Shown here in pieces: positions 26,870 to 35,412 of a stretch of DNA of 64,000 nucleotides. Every line of letters begins with the position of its first letter. Positions within the stretch are counted from its first letter, which is position 1. Under the pieces are notes generated by a model. The model made no database searches. It was not told the DNA's origin and saw only the letters and a program-made list of their open reading frames with translations. This DNA comes from Candidatus Acidiferrales bacterium (GTDB lineage: Bacteria; Bacteroidota; Ignavibacteria; Kryptoniales; JAKASW01). The stretch lies in the NCBI GenBank assembly GCA_035515795.1, contig DATJAY010000002.1, forward strand, positions 124,001 to 188,000. The letters are read 5' to 3'. Both the position numbers and the translations under genes were made by a program.

Positions 26870-27478
26870 ATGGCAGATTTAACCCTTACCATCAGCCTTT
26901 TGTCGTCAACATTTTGTTTTACTTTTCTATCCGGCTGCAACATTTTTCAGACTCGTACACCGCAACAGCCGCAGCAGGGCCAGTCAGATTTTATTCCGCC
27001 GACATCATCTGACATCGTCATACAGAACTTGAAGAGCGCAGTTGCGGAAAAAAATGTCGATAATTATTTGTCGTGTCTCTCTGACACGAACTTCGGAGGA
27101 AGAAAATTTACTTTTGTGCCGGCGGTCAACATTTCGAGCCAGTATGCGCAAATTTTCGCGAACTGGGACAAGGATTATTCCGAACGTACGTATTTCAGCA
27201 ATCTTGCGGTTTATTCTTCCGCGACCGCAAGTCCGGCACTTACACTTTCTTCTGAAAACTATACATCGCTGAGTAGCGACTCTGTCAAATACACTGCGAA
27301 CTACATTCTCCTTTGGCCGAATAGTGCAAGCGGCAGCCCTCAGCAGGCAGAAGGGAACCTTCAATTTTTCCTGGGAGTGGACCGAAATCAGAATTGGTCC
27401 GTTTATCGATGGATCGATACAAAACTCACGGATAGCTTGCCGACATGGAGCGAAATGAAAGCGAAGTTCAGCCAGTGA
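26870..27478 (+). CDS. Lipoprotein, NTF2-like, first of a related pair
   Basis: About 202 residues from the ATG at 26870; the frame is open from 26801, overlapping recR by eight bases, but the signal peptide (LTISLLSSTFCFTFLSGC) begins at the later ATG. After the lipidated Cys comes a Gln/Pro-rich linker and a domain of about 150 residues opening with a helix (IVQNLKSAVAEKNVDNYLSCL is represented by NLKSAVAEKNVDNYL), then FTFVPAV and a beta-sheet region ending SVYRWIDTK, consistent with an NTF2/SnoaL-like fold. The next gene encodes a related protein, so they arose by duplication. No function known. Confidence 0.7.
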   Translation: MADLTLTISLLSSTFCFTFLSGCNIFQTRTPQQPQQGQSDFIPPTSSDIVIQNLKSAVAEKNVDNYLSCLSDTNFGGRKFTFVPAVNISSQYAQIFANWDKDYSERTYFSNLAVYSSATASPALTLSSENYTSLSSDSVKYTANYILLWPNSASGSPQQAEGNLQFFLGVDRNQNWSVYRWIDTKLTDSLPTWSEMKAKFSQ

Positions 27479-27978
27479 AATGGTTGCTGGTTTCTTCTGC
27501 CCTTTTATTCCTGAGCTGCGTAAATCCGTTCGCGCCGAAGCTGGCAACCCAGCAGATTGCAGCGACAAGTTTTCTCTCGGATCAAAAAAATATCGACGGC
27601 GTTTTCCAAAATTTTATTTATGCTTACACGTTCAGAGATACCAGCGTCTACTCGCAGCTCATCGGACCCAATTTCACCTTCGTCTATCGCGATTATGACA
27701 ATTCTCAGGATGTAGCGTGGGGAAGAGATGTGGAAATGAGATCGACGAGCATGATGTTCCAGTTAGTGAACCAATTTACCTTGACATGGGATAACACTTA
27801 TTATCCTGCAGACACCACGAGCACCCACGCCGTTGTCACGCGGGGATTTAATCTAACCGTTGCGTTTAACCCGGCGGATATTGAAGACGTGGCGGGCAAA
27901 GCATATTTTGTATTGGATCGCACCACTTCATCGGATCCTTGGAAGATTTCAATGTGGAAGGATGAGTCAAATTTCTAA
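27475..27978 (+). CDS. Lipoprotein, NTF2-like, second of a related pair
   Basis: About 167 residues from the GTG at 27475, which overlaps the previous stop in the classic GTGA arrangement and places the lipoprotein signal (WLLVSSALLFLSC) at the N-terminus; an ATG at 27445 would add ten residues. The domain resembles that of the preceding lipoprotein: QNFIYAYTFRDTSVYSQLIG aligns with the helix there, then NFTFVYRDYD with FTFVPAV, and the ending SDPWKISMWKDE with WSVYRWIDTK. The two products probably act together in the envelope. No known function. Confidence 0.7.
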   Translation: MKWLLVSSALLFLSCVNPFAPKLATQQIAATSFLSDQKNIDGVFQNFIYAYTFRDTSVYSQLIGPNFTFVYRDYDNSQDVAWGRDVEMRSTSMMFQLVNQFTLTWDNTYYPADTTSTHAVVTRGFNLTVAFNPADIEDVAGKAYFVLDRTTSSDPWKISMWKDESNF

Positions 27979-28034
27979 AGATGGATATAAACTTACAGTT
28001 TGAATTTCGTAACCTGCGGATCGGCAGGTAATCG

Positions 28035-28868
28035 ATGAAAAAATATCTGGTTTCTTTCCAGGGAGAGAAGGGCGCATATAGCGAGATTGCCGCCAAGCAT
28101 TTTTTTAGAAGAAAAAATCTCGACCTGGTTCCGTATAACACGTTTGCAGATGCGATCCATGCAGTTGCGAAACGAAAAGTTGACGCCGGTATAGTCCCCG
28201 TTGAGAATACCCTCGGAGGCGGTATAAGAGAGGTCTTTAACCTGCTCGATGAAGAGCCGGTATACGGTGTCGGAGAGATCAAGCTAAAAATTTCGCATTC
28301 GCTTCTCGCCTTGCGCGGTGCAAAATTATCGGCGATTAAGAAAGTCTATTCCCATCCGCAGGCATTGCTTCAGTGCAGAAAATTTATTCGCGACATGAAG
28401 TTGACCCGGATCGAATATTATGACACAGCCGGCGCGGCAAAGTTCATCTCCGATAATGATGATATGAGTCTGGCGGCGATCGCAAGTGAAGCGGCTGCGG
28501 ATGACTATGGACTGATCGTATTAAAAAAACATCTTGAGAGCGACGGCCGCAACTTTACAAGGTTCATGATTATTTCTAAGAAGTATCTTATCGCCCGCGA
28601 TGCGGACAAAACGTCGGTCGTTTTTGGATTAAGGAACCGTCCGGGTGAACTGCACAGGGTGCTGAGCGTGTTTGCGATAAGGGATATAGATATTCTATCG
28701 ATCGATTCGATCCCCGTTGTGCGTAAACCGTGGGATTACGAATTTTTTGTCGAGTTTCGAGGGAGCTTGCTGGGCGGAAAAGAGTCGAATGCGATCAGTC
28801 ACCTTCGTGAACTCTGCCCGCACGTCAAAGTGATCGGAAGCTTCAAATCGGGGAGGACAATCCATTGA
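28035..28868 (+). CDS. pheA: Prephenate dehydratase
   Basis: 277 residues. Converts prephenate to phenylpyruvate in phenylalanine synthesis. The catalytic domain shows VSFQGEKGAYSE at the start, VPVENTLGG (the ENT/S loop of the active site), YSHPQALLQC and the NFTRFMIISK stretch with the catalytic Thr-Arg-Phe. An ACT domain follows from about residue 195 (RPGELHRVLSVFAIRDIDI). The usual ACT motif Glu-Ser-Arg-Pro is here DSIP, and the GALV motif is GELH, so phenylalanine feedback may be altered. The stop TGA overlaps the TTG start of ftsX by four bases. Confidence 0.93.
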   Translation: MKKYLVSFQGEKGAYSEIAAKHFFRRKNLDLVPYNTFADAIHAVAKRKVDAGIVPVENTLGGGIREVFNLLDEEPVYGVGEIKLKISHSLLALRGAKLSAIKKVYSHPQALLQCRKFIRDMKLTRIEYYDTAGAAKFISDNDDMSLAAIASEAAADDYGLIVLKKHLESDGRNFTRFMIISKKYLIARDADKTSVVFGLRNRPGELHRVLSVFAIRDIDILSIDSIPVVRKPWDYEFFVEFRGSLLGGKESNAISHLRELCPHVKVIGSFKSGRTIH

Positions 28869-29743
28869 GCAGATTTTGGTTTCTCCTAAAAGAAGCGTTC
28901 AGTGGTCTGGGCCGCGCAAAACTCAGCGCTTTCTTTTCCATCTTGATGGTTATTTTGTCGTTCACACTGCTTGGTGGTTTTTATTTGACGTCGATGCAGG
29001 CTCAGAAAGTATTGGAATATGTTAGAGGGAAAGTTGAGCTCGAAGTATTCTTGACGGATTCGCTATCCGATACTAGTGTGCAGGAATTGAAGAGCCAACT
29101 GACAGCGATGAGGGCGGTCAAGAGTGTCCAGTTCGTCAGCAAGGACGAGGCGGCAGAAAAATTCAAGAACGATTTCGGGCAGGACATTAAGTCCGTTTTG
29201 GATTTCAACCCGCTCCCTGCGTCGTTCAGAGTTTTTATCAAGGATGAAAGCAAAAATTCTCGCGACGTCGCCGCTTTGGCGGCCAGAATAGAGAAAATGC
29301 CCGGTATAGAATCGGTAAGCTACAGGAAAATTTTATTGACGCTGATAGACAAGAGGGTGAAACTTTTTTACGAAGTAATGAGTGCGTTCGGCGGGGCGCT
29401 CATGTTGTTGTCGATTTTTCTGGTCTATAATTCGATGCGGCTTGCGATTTCGCACAAAAGGAAGATAATTGAAGCGATGAAGCTTGTCGGGGCTTCGCGT
29501 GGATTTGTCAGACTCCCTTTCCTCTTCGGCGGAATAATTCAGGGATTTACCGGAGGGCTTCTAGCTTCGGTAATTATTTATGGTCTTATCAAAGCGGCGA
29601 CCTTTTTGATTCAAGAGAGCGCAAAAATTGAATTGCTTCCTCCGCCGGGATTTTACGGCGCGATCGTCGGAGTTGCTTCGCTCCTTGGGCTACTGTCAAC
29701 TATGTTTGCGACGAGCCGGTATATCAAGGAAGGTCTGGTTTGA
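28865..29743 (+). CDS. ftsX: Cell-division ABC permease FtsX
   Basis: 292 residues from a TTG start that overlaps the pheA stop. One N-terminal transmembrane helix (FFSILMVILSFTLLGGFYL), an extracytoplasmic loop domain (FLTDSLSDTSVQELKSQL; SYRKILLTLIDKRVK) and three C-terminal helices identify FtsX, which with FtsE activates septal peptidoglycan hydrolases. In most bacteria ftsE directly precedes ftsX; here it does not. The amidase gene 5 kb upstream could be a target but this is inference. Confidence 0.9.
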   Translation: MSRFWFLLKEAFSGLGRAKLSAFFSILMVILSFTLLGGFYLTSMQAQKVLEYVRGKVELEVFLTDSLSDTSVQELKSQLTAMRAVKSVQFVSKDEAAEKFKNDFGQDIKSVLDFNPLPASFRVFIKDESKNSRDVAALAARIEKMPGIESVSYRKILLTLIDKRVKLFYEVMSAFGGALMLLSIFLVYNSMRLAISHKRKIIEAMKLVGASRGFVRLPFLFGGIIQGFTGGLLASVIIYGLIKAATFLIQESAKIELLPPPGFYGAIVGVASLLGLLSTMFATSRYIKEGLV

Positions 29744-29808
29744 ATGAAGGGAAGTGAAACTAGTCGTGAACGGAACCAAGTCTTCAGGTGCGAACTGTCG
29801 GCTTTTTT

Positions 29809-31071
29809 ATGTATAAATTTTTAGTCAAGGGCGGTAAGAAACTTTCCGGGAGCGTAGAAATCAGCGGCGCGAAGAACGCCTCGCTGGCCCTGATGCCGGC
29901 ATCACTCCTTGCAAAGGGGATTTTTAGAATTGACAACACACCCGATCTCCGCGATGTCGCGACCATGGCACAGCTCATGGAAGAGCTCGGCGCAAAAACA
30001 CAGTTGGAAGGGAAACTGCAAACTCTAGATACGACGTGTATCGGCACTTTCGAGGCGCCGTATGAGCTCGTGAAAAAAATGCGCGCCTCTTTCTATGTGC
30101 TGGGACCTCTTTTGAGCCGTTACGGTTATGCGAAAGTCTCCCTGCCGGGCGGATGTGCATGGGGACCAAGACCGGTCAATTTGCACATCGAAGGGATGGA
30201 GAAGCTCGGGGCGGAAATAAAACTCGACTCAGGTTATGTGATCGCAAGAGCAAAACGGCTTGTGGGAGCACGAATAGACTTTGACGTATCGAGCGTCGGC
30301 GCGACCGTAAATGTAATGATGGCGGCCTGCCTGGCGAAGGGAACCACCGTTATTGGAAACGCCGCCCTGGAGCCCGAGGTGACAGCTCTTGGTGAGTTTT
30401 TGAAAAAGATGGGCGCGCGTATAGACGGATTGGGAACGTCGACAATTACGGTTGAAGGAGTCGATGATTTACATTCCACGGATTTCTCTAACATTCCGGA
30501 CCGTATCGAAGCGGGAACATTTCTAATTGCCGGTGCGATGGCGGGTGGAAAGGTTGCCGTCAAGAATTGCCGGCCTGACCATGTTACAGCACTTCTTTCG
30601 AAACTTGGACAGGCGGGTGCGATGTTGAAAGCATCAGATGACTCGATAGTGATTGAAGGTCAGGGCAATATCAATCCTGTCGATGTTTCCACGGCGCCAT
30701 ATCCGGGATTTCCAACCGACCTCCAAGCTCAATGGATAGCCATGATGACGCGCGCTTCAGGTTCGTCTATCATAACCGAGACGATCTACTTCGACCGCTT
30801 CAAGCACGTGCCCGAGCTTGTGCGGCTCGGTGCAGACATAGAAGTGAAGGAGAACGTTGCGGTGGTCAAAGGCGTTGCATCGCTCAAAGGGGCGAAGGTG
30901 ATGTCAACGGATTTGCGCGCGAGCGCGTCGCTGCTTCTTGCCGGACTGGTTGCCGAAGGAACTACCGAAGTTCTGCGTGTTTACCACATGGATCGTGGTT
31001 ATGAAAGCATCGAAAAAAAATTGAGAGGACTTGGTGCGGATATCGAGCGTGTCGAGAGCGACGAATTCTAA
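29809..31071 (+). CDS. murA: UDP-N-acetylglucosamine 1-carboxyvinyltransferase
   Basis: About 420 residues. First committed step of peptidoglycan synthesis: transfers enolpyruvate to UDP-GlcNAc. Substrate-binding Lys-Asn occurs in ISGAKNASLALMPA, and the flexible loop carries the catalytic Cys116 in PGGCAWGPRPV (fosfomycin-reactive Cys rather than Asp). PTDLQAQWIAMM and the closing DRGYESIEKKL are family hallmarks. The ATG at 29809 gives the canonical N-terminus (MYKFLVKGGKKLSG); a GTG at 29788 is possible. Confidence 0.96.
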   Translation: MYKFLVKGGKKLSGSVEISGAKNASLALMPASLLAKGIFRIDNTPDLRDVATMAQLMEELGAKTQLEGKLQTLDTTCIGTFEAPYELVKKMRASFYVLGPLLSRYGYAKVSLPGGCAWGPRPVNLHIEGMEKLGAEIKLDSGYVIARAKRLVGARIDFDVSSVGATVNVMMAACLAKGTTVIGNAALEPEVTALGEFLKKMGARIDGLGTSTITVEGVDDLHSTDFSNIPDRIEAGTFLIAGAMAGGKVAVKNCRPDHVTALLSKLGQAGAMLKASDDSIVIEGQGNINPVDVSTAPYPGFPTDLQAQWIAMMTRASGSSIITETIYFDRFKHVPELVRLGADIEVKENVAVVKGVASLKGAKVMSTDLRASASLLLAGLVAEGTTEVLRVYHMDRGYESIEKKLRGLGADIERVESDEF

Positions 31072-31168
31072 AAACTCCTCCGAAAATTCTGCCAGCAGGA
31101 AAAGGGCTGCTGATAAGAGACCTGAGATGCTGCTTTGTACCGGCTCGTATTTCGGTTATGGCTGGATA

Positions 31169-32602
31169 ATGCGCGGGAGAATTTTTCGATATTTAGTATT
31201 GAGTGCACTTGTATTTTTCGTGGCTTCCTTTTCAGAATGCAGTTCGAGTAGTCAGTCTGAAACAACTCCGTCATATCAGTGTTACTATGATTATGTAAAT
31301 ACGAAAGTCGCACTGCCGCAATTTGATGCCAGGTTATTCTGGTCTCCCGATTCGTCCGATTTCCGTTTGGATGCATACGTGAGTGTGAAAGAATCGCGGT
31401 TGAGGTATGACAGAGACAGTAATTTGTTCGTTGCGTCATACACCTGTTCGATTCGGCTTACCGGGAAAGAAGAATCGGCGACTTCGAAGGAGATAGATCG
31501 AAAAGTAGTTCTCCAGAATTATCCGAAACCCGACCAGAATTCCTATGATGCTTTTCTTGTCTCTTTCCCGATTAAAAGTGGAAATCACGAAGTCCAGATA
31601 GGCATCGTGGACAATGAAAGCAAGGCAAGATCATCGAGGACATATTCTGTTGAAGTGCCGGAAATGTCGAACAAGCCGCTCGTGCTTAGCGATATCATGC
31701 TCCTTGCCCGGATGGATCCTGCCGGGACAAGATCCGACAGCGCCGGTCAGGGAAGGAAGATAACGCCGTTCATCCTGTCCAACGTCGGACTCCTTCCCGA
31801 CACGCTGAAGTTTTTCACGATATTGTCCCAAAAAAACGGCGCGGACGATTCTCTTTCCATTTACGTTTACCGGCTCCGAAGCAGGGAAATAAACCTGCCG
31901 ACTTTCAACGTCCAGATGTTTGCATATCAGTCGACACCCTACAACCCGTGCGGAGAAGATATGGATACAATGCTAGTGTACCAGCATGCGGCGTCCTCGG
32001 CTTTTAAGGCAGGCACTTCGTACATTTTCGGCAGCGTGCCGAAGCCTGCTTCGGGAAATTACCTGTTGAAAGTTGTCGTGAGTGACAATGGAGGTGATTC
32101 GGCGACTTCAACAATGAAATTTCAGGTGCATGACAAAAATTTTCCGCAGATTGCAGATGATTTTCCCACAATGATCAATTCTCTTAATTATATCGCTGCG
32201 AGCAGCGATATAAAAAACATTGTTGCGGGGAGGACGGATTCGTCGATCAAGGCAAATTTGGTGACATTTTGGAAAGAACATGGGGGACTCAACAAGATGG
32301 TACAGTATTACCAGAGGGTTAGCCAGGCGAACCAGCTATTCACGAGCTGCATTGAAGGATGGAGAACGCCGATGGGGATATATTTTATCGTATGCGGTGC
32401 GCCGGACGATGTCGAATGTGAGGGAGCGTGGGACGAAAAATGGAGCTATTATCAGTCGTCGACTCAGGCATCGATGACCATAGTTTTTAGGCTCGCGCAG
32501 GAGACAGCAAATATCGAGGATAGGTTCTACAGGATCGATCAGGTTTATTCAAACGCCGATCTTTGGGATTATTATATCAATCAGTGGCGGACGTCTTATT
32601 GA
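31169..32602 (+). CDS. GWxTD-domain exported protein (variant motif)
   Basis: About 477 residues. A signal peptide or lipoprotein signal (YLVLSALVFFVASFSEC) starts after the ATG at 31169; the frame extends back to 31031 inside murA without a site. Two beta-sandwich-like regions (about 50-300) are followed by a C-terminal GWxTD-type domain with EGWRTPMGIYFIVCGAPDDVE, where the signature Asp is replaced by Pro. The family is typical of Ignavibacteriota, Calditrichota and related phyla and has no known function. It is coupled by a TTGA overlap to the glycosyltransferase gene that follows. Confidence 0.78.
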   Translation: MRGRIFRYLVLSALVFFVASFSECSSSSQSETTPSYQCYYDYVNTKVALPQFDARLFWSPDSSDFRLDAYVSVKESRLRYDRDSNLFVASYTCSIRLTGKEESATSKEIDRKVVLQNYPKPDQNSYDAFLVSFPIKSGNHEVQIGIVDNESKARSSRTYSVEVPEMSNKPLVLSDIMLLARMDPAGTRSDSAGQGRKITPFILSNVGLLPDTLKFFTILSQKNGADDSLSIYVYRLRSREINLPTFNVQMFAYQSTPYNPCGEDMDTMLVYQHAASSAFKAGTSYIFGSVPKPASGNYLLKVVVSDNGGDSATSTMKFQVHDKNFPQIADDFPTMINSLNYIAASSDIKNIVAGRTDSSIKANLVTFWKEHGGLNKMVQYYQRVSQANQLFTSCIEGWRTPMGIYFIVCGAPDDVECEGAWDEKWSYYQSSTQASMTIVFRLAQETANIEDRFYRIDQVYSNADLWDYYINQWRTSY

Positions 32603-33639
32603 AAATTCTCGTAAGCCGGCTGAGATTTATCGGTGACATCGTCCTTACCACGCCTGTGCTTGAGATCCTGCGGGAGAAATTTCCCGATGCAACGATAGAC
32701 TACTTGGGCGATAGTGAAGGTGTCACCCTTTTGTATCGTAATCCCAACTTGAGTGAAATAATTCCTTACAATTTCTCGGCGCCTGAGGTGATAGAACAAT
32801 TCCGCGTTGCGTCTCTATTGCGAAGAAGAAAATATGATGTGGCGATCGACCTATTCGGCAATCCCAGAAGTGCGGTTGAAATTTTTCTTTCCGGGGCGAA
32901 AATGAGAATCGGCGGCGACTTCGGCTGGCGCGGAAGACTATTTACGCATCCTGTGGCCGTCAAAGAAAGAATTACCGCCGTTGATTTTCATCTTCGATAT
33001 CTTCTTCCACTCGGAATCCATGAAGGTTACAGACAACCGAGGATTTTTCTCGATGACAACGAGATCCGCGACGCCGAAGAGTTTCTGGAACAGGTCGGAG
33101 TCGGAGATACTCAGCGGAAGGCTGTCGAGTCTTCGGCTCGAAAACTAATGATCGGTTTGCATATCGGTGCCACCTGGCCCGCGAAGGTTTGGATGCCGGA
33201 ATATTTTGCCCGACTCGCGGAATTGATCGCCGGAGATCTCGACGCGCAGGTTGTGGTAACCTACGGCCCCCGAGACTCCGGCTATCTAGAGAGATTTTTG
33301 TCGTCGACTCAGGCAAGAGTTGTCGTAATTCCGCCTCGGGATTTGAGGCGACTCGCCGCGATAATTTCCCGGTGCGGTGCTTATGTTTCGAACGACGCTG
33401 CGCCCATGCATATCTCAACGGCGGTCGGAACTCGGACGATCGGGATTTTCGGGCCTGGCGAGCCGGACATCTGGTTTCCATATGAGAAGAGTCTCGGCCA
33501 CGTTGCACTGCACAAGGATGTCCAGTGTTGTCATAGTGATCGTTGCGACATGAGTGGCGAAGACTATATGAAATGCATGAAGGCAATAAAACCGGAAGAA
33601 GTATTTGAAACCCTGAAACAAATTTTGGAAATAGGATAG
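32599..33639 (+). CDS. Glycosyltransferase family 9 (heptosyltransferase-like)
   Basis: About 346 residues from the TTG at 32599, overlapping the previous stop (TTGA) and giving the canonical start MKILVSRLRFIGD; a longer frame from 32563 adds unrelated residues. The GT-B fold shows SRLRFIGDIVLTTPVLEIL at the acceptor side and, in the nucleotide-sugar domain, GLHIGATWPAKVWMPEYFA and SNDAAPMHISTAVGTRTIG. Family 9 enzymes add heptose or similar sugars to the lipopolysaccharide core at the cytoplasmic face. A Cys cluster (VQCCHSDRCDM) near the C-terminus is typical. Heptose activation genes are at 48491-49995. Confidence 0.9.
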   Translation: MKILVSRLRFIGDIVLTTPVLEILREKFPDATIDYLGDSEGVTLLYRNPNLSEIIPYNFSAPEVIEQFRVASLLRRRKYDVAIDLFGNPRSAVEIFLSGAKMRIGGDFGWRGRLFTHPVAVKERITAVDFHLRYLLPLGIHEGYRQPRIFLDDNEIRDAEEFLEQVGVGDTQRKAVESSARKLMIGLHIGATWPAKVWMPEYFARLAELIAGDLDAQVVVTYGPRDSGYLERFLSSTQARVVVIPPRDLRRLAAIISRCGAYVSNDAAPMHISTAVGTRTIGIFGPGEPDIWFPYEKSLGHVALHKDVQCCHSDRCDMSGEDYMKCMKAIKPEEVFETLKQILEIG

Positions 33640-33645
33640 AACGCC

Positions 33646-34416
33646 ATGACGAAAATTGAAGATGAATCTTTGAAAGAGTTTCTGGATGTAGTGAGAAAAC
33701 TGAGGAAGGAATGTCCGTGGGATAAGATTCAAACGAACAAATCGATAAGGCATTATACAATAGAAGAAGTTTACGAGCTTGCCGAGGCGATCGATCAAGA
33801 GAACTGGCCGGAGGTGAAGAGCGAGCTCGGAGATATCCTGCTGAATGTTTTTCTTCACACCCAGATAGCCGAAGACGAAGGGAAATTTACTTTCAGCGAG
33901 ATGGTTAGGGAAGAGACAAAGAAAATGATAGTTCGGCACCCGCATGTTTTCGGAGATGTTGAGGCCGATACGCCGGAGCAGGTGAAAAAGAACTGGGAGA
34001 GAATAAAGACAGATGCGGGAAGAGAATCTATCTTTGACGGAATACCGGTCGCTTTTCCCGCGCTTGCACGTGCCTTTAAAATTCAGGACAGGGCCGCAAA
34101 GGTCGGATTCGATTGGGGAAGTGCCGACGAAGTCCTGCCGAAAGTTACGGAAGAAGTGGAAGAACTTCGAGAGGAAGTGGAGAAGGGAAACCGCGATAAG
34201 ATAGAAGAAGAACTCGGAGATCTCCTTTTTTCGCTGGTCAATTATGCCCGTCATATCAATGTTCATCCTGAGAGCGCGCTGAGAAGCGCCACCGAAAAGT
34301 TTCAAAAAAGATTTCTTTACGTGGAAAGCGAGCTGTCAAAGAAAAACATTTCGCTCCATGATGCGAGCCTCGATGAGATGAATGAAATTTGGGAAGAAAG
34401 TAAAGGCAGAGAATAG
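33646..34416 (+). CDS. mazG: Nucleoside triphosphate pyrophosphohydrolase MazG
   Basis: 256 residues with two MazG domains. The first has LRKECPWDKIQTNKSIRHY, then EEVYELAEAID and SELGDILLNVFLH (EExxE and ExxD metal-binding motifs); the second repeats the pattern with TEEVEELREEVEKG and EEELGDLLFSLVNYAR. Hydrolyses NTPs to NMP and pyrophosphate, cleansing nucleotide pools and moderating the stringent response. Six bases behind the glycosyltransferase stop. Confidence 0.95.
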   Translation: MTKIEDESLKEFLDVVRKLRKECPWDKIQTNKSIRHYTIEEVYELAEAIDQENWPEVKSELGDILLNVFLHTQIAEDEGKFTFSEMVREETKKMIVRHPHVFGDVEADTPEQVKKNWERIKTDAGRESIFDGIPVAFPALARAFKIQDRAAKVGFDWGSADEVLPKVTEEVEELREEVEKGNRDKIEEELGDLLFSLVNYARHINVHPESALRSATEKFQKRFLYVESELSKKNISLHDASLDEMNEIWEESKGRE

Positions 34417-34477
34417 CGATTTCTTGAATCAACACCGAGGAGTAATATTTGCGGAGCGAGGAAAGGAGAACCATCAG

Positions 34478-34885
34478 ATGGCCGCCGTTCAGGTTCGATA
34501 CATTGTTAACGATGTTGAGGATGCAATCTCGTTTTACTGCAAGCACCTTGAGTTTAAGGAAGTCATGCATCCGGCACCGACGTTCGCCATGCTTTCTCGC
34601 GGTGACTTGCGTCTTGTATTGAGCAAGCCGGGAGGCGGACCCGGTGGCGGTCAGGCTATGTCGGACGGCAGATTGCCGATGCCGGGTGGATGGAACCGAT
34701 TCGCGATTGAAGTTGAGGATATAGAAGCCACAGTTGCGAAGCTCCGTAAAGCCGGAGTTCACTTTAGAAATGACATCATAACCGGCGTCGGAGGGAAGCA
34801 GTGCCTGTTCGACGATCCATCGGGAAATCCGATAGAATTGTTTCAGCCGATCATACCCGAGGCCCGTCTCAAGCCGGGCTCGTGA
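34478..34885 (+). CDS. VOC-superfamily (glyoxalase/bleomycin-resistance fold) protein
   Basis: About 135 residues from the ATG at 34478, preceded by AAGGAG; an open frame from 34382 overlaps mazG and lacks support. Two beta-alpha-beta-beta-beta modules: VRYIVNDVEDAISFYCKHL opens the first and RFAIEVEDIEATVAKLRKAG the second; the end FDDPSGNPIELFQP is the standard VOC close with a metal-binding Glu. A Gly-rich loop (GGGPGGGQA) lies between them. Substrate unknown. Confidence 0.88.
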   Translation: MAAVQVRYIVNDVEDAISFYCKHLEFKEVMHPAPTFAMLSRGDLRLVLSKPGGGPGGGQAMSDGRLPMPGGWNRFAIEVEDIEATVAKLRKAGVHFRNDIITGVGGKQCLFDDPSGNPIELFQPIIPEARLKPGS

Positions 34886-34944
34886 TTTTTCCTTCCGGTT
34901 GATATCTGGAAATGAAAACTTGTCGGAGCGGCAGGGTCAGGTGC

Positions 34945-35412
34945 TTACCTGATTTTTATTTCCATAAACTTGCGCGACGGGCTTTCGTTCAGAATGTAAT
35001 CGTTCACCACACTAATCGCCTCTTTCTGACCCGGCCAAACGAGGAGTGAGATCGCATCTTCTTTTTTCAGCCACTGAAATTCCTTATGCTCCCCAGACAA
35101 CTTCACTTTTGTACTGCCATCGACTTCGGCCGCAAAAACCGGGCTTAGATTGACCGCATCGTTCGTAAAAAAATAAAAAGTGTTTGTGAGAGGAGTGTTG
35201 TAAAATCTCTTCGGCTTAACTCCGATTTCTTCGTTTACCTCGCGTATGGCGGCTTCGTGCGCTTTCTCGCCCCGCTTGATTCCTCCGCTCACAAGCTGCC
35301 ATAGCCCAGGATAAATCCGGTCATTATCGGCCCTCTTTAGTACGAGGAATTCGGGAACATCCTTTTTTCTGAAAATAACGACTTCGACAATCTTAGAACT
35401 TATCCTTGGCAT
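34945..35412 (-). CDS. Nudix hydrolase
   Basis: 155 residues. The Nudix box reads GIKRGEKAHEAAIREVNEE followed by IG, giving the REVNEE catalytic helix. The family cleaves nucleoside diphosphates linked to another group; the sequence resembles dihydroneopterin-triphosphate-type and general NTP-cleaning members, so substrate is unclear. Its ATG overlaps the stop of the pseudouridine synthase gene by one base (TGATG). Confidence 0.92.
   Translation of the reverse strand: MPRISSKIVEVVIFRKKDVPEFLVLKRADNDRIYPGLWQLVSGGIKRGEKAHEAAIREVNEEIGVKPKRFYNTPLTNTFYFFTNDAVNLSPVFAAEVDGSTKVKLSGEHKEFQWLKKEDAISLLVWPGQKEAISVVNDYILNESPSRKFMEIKIR

Noticed and set aside
33415-34305. 296-codon open frame on the minus strand
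   Set aside because: It lies wholly opposite the glycosyltransferase and mazG genes, which have clear family motifs; it is an antisense shadow.
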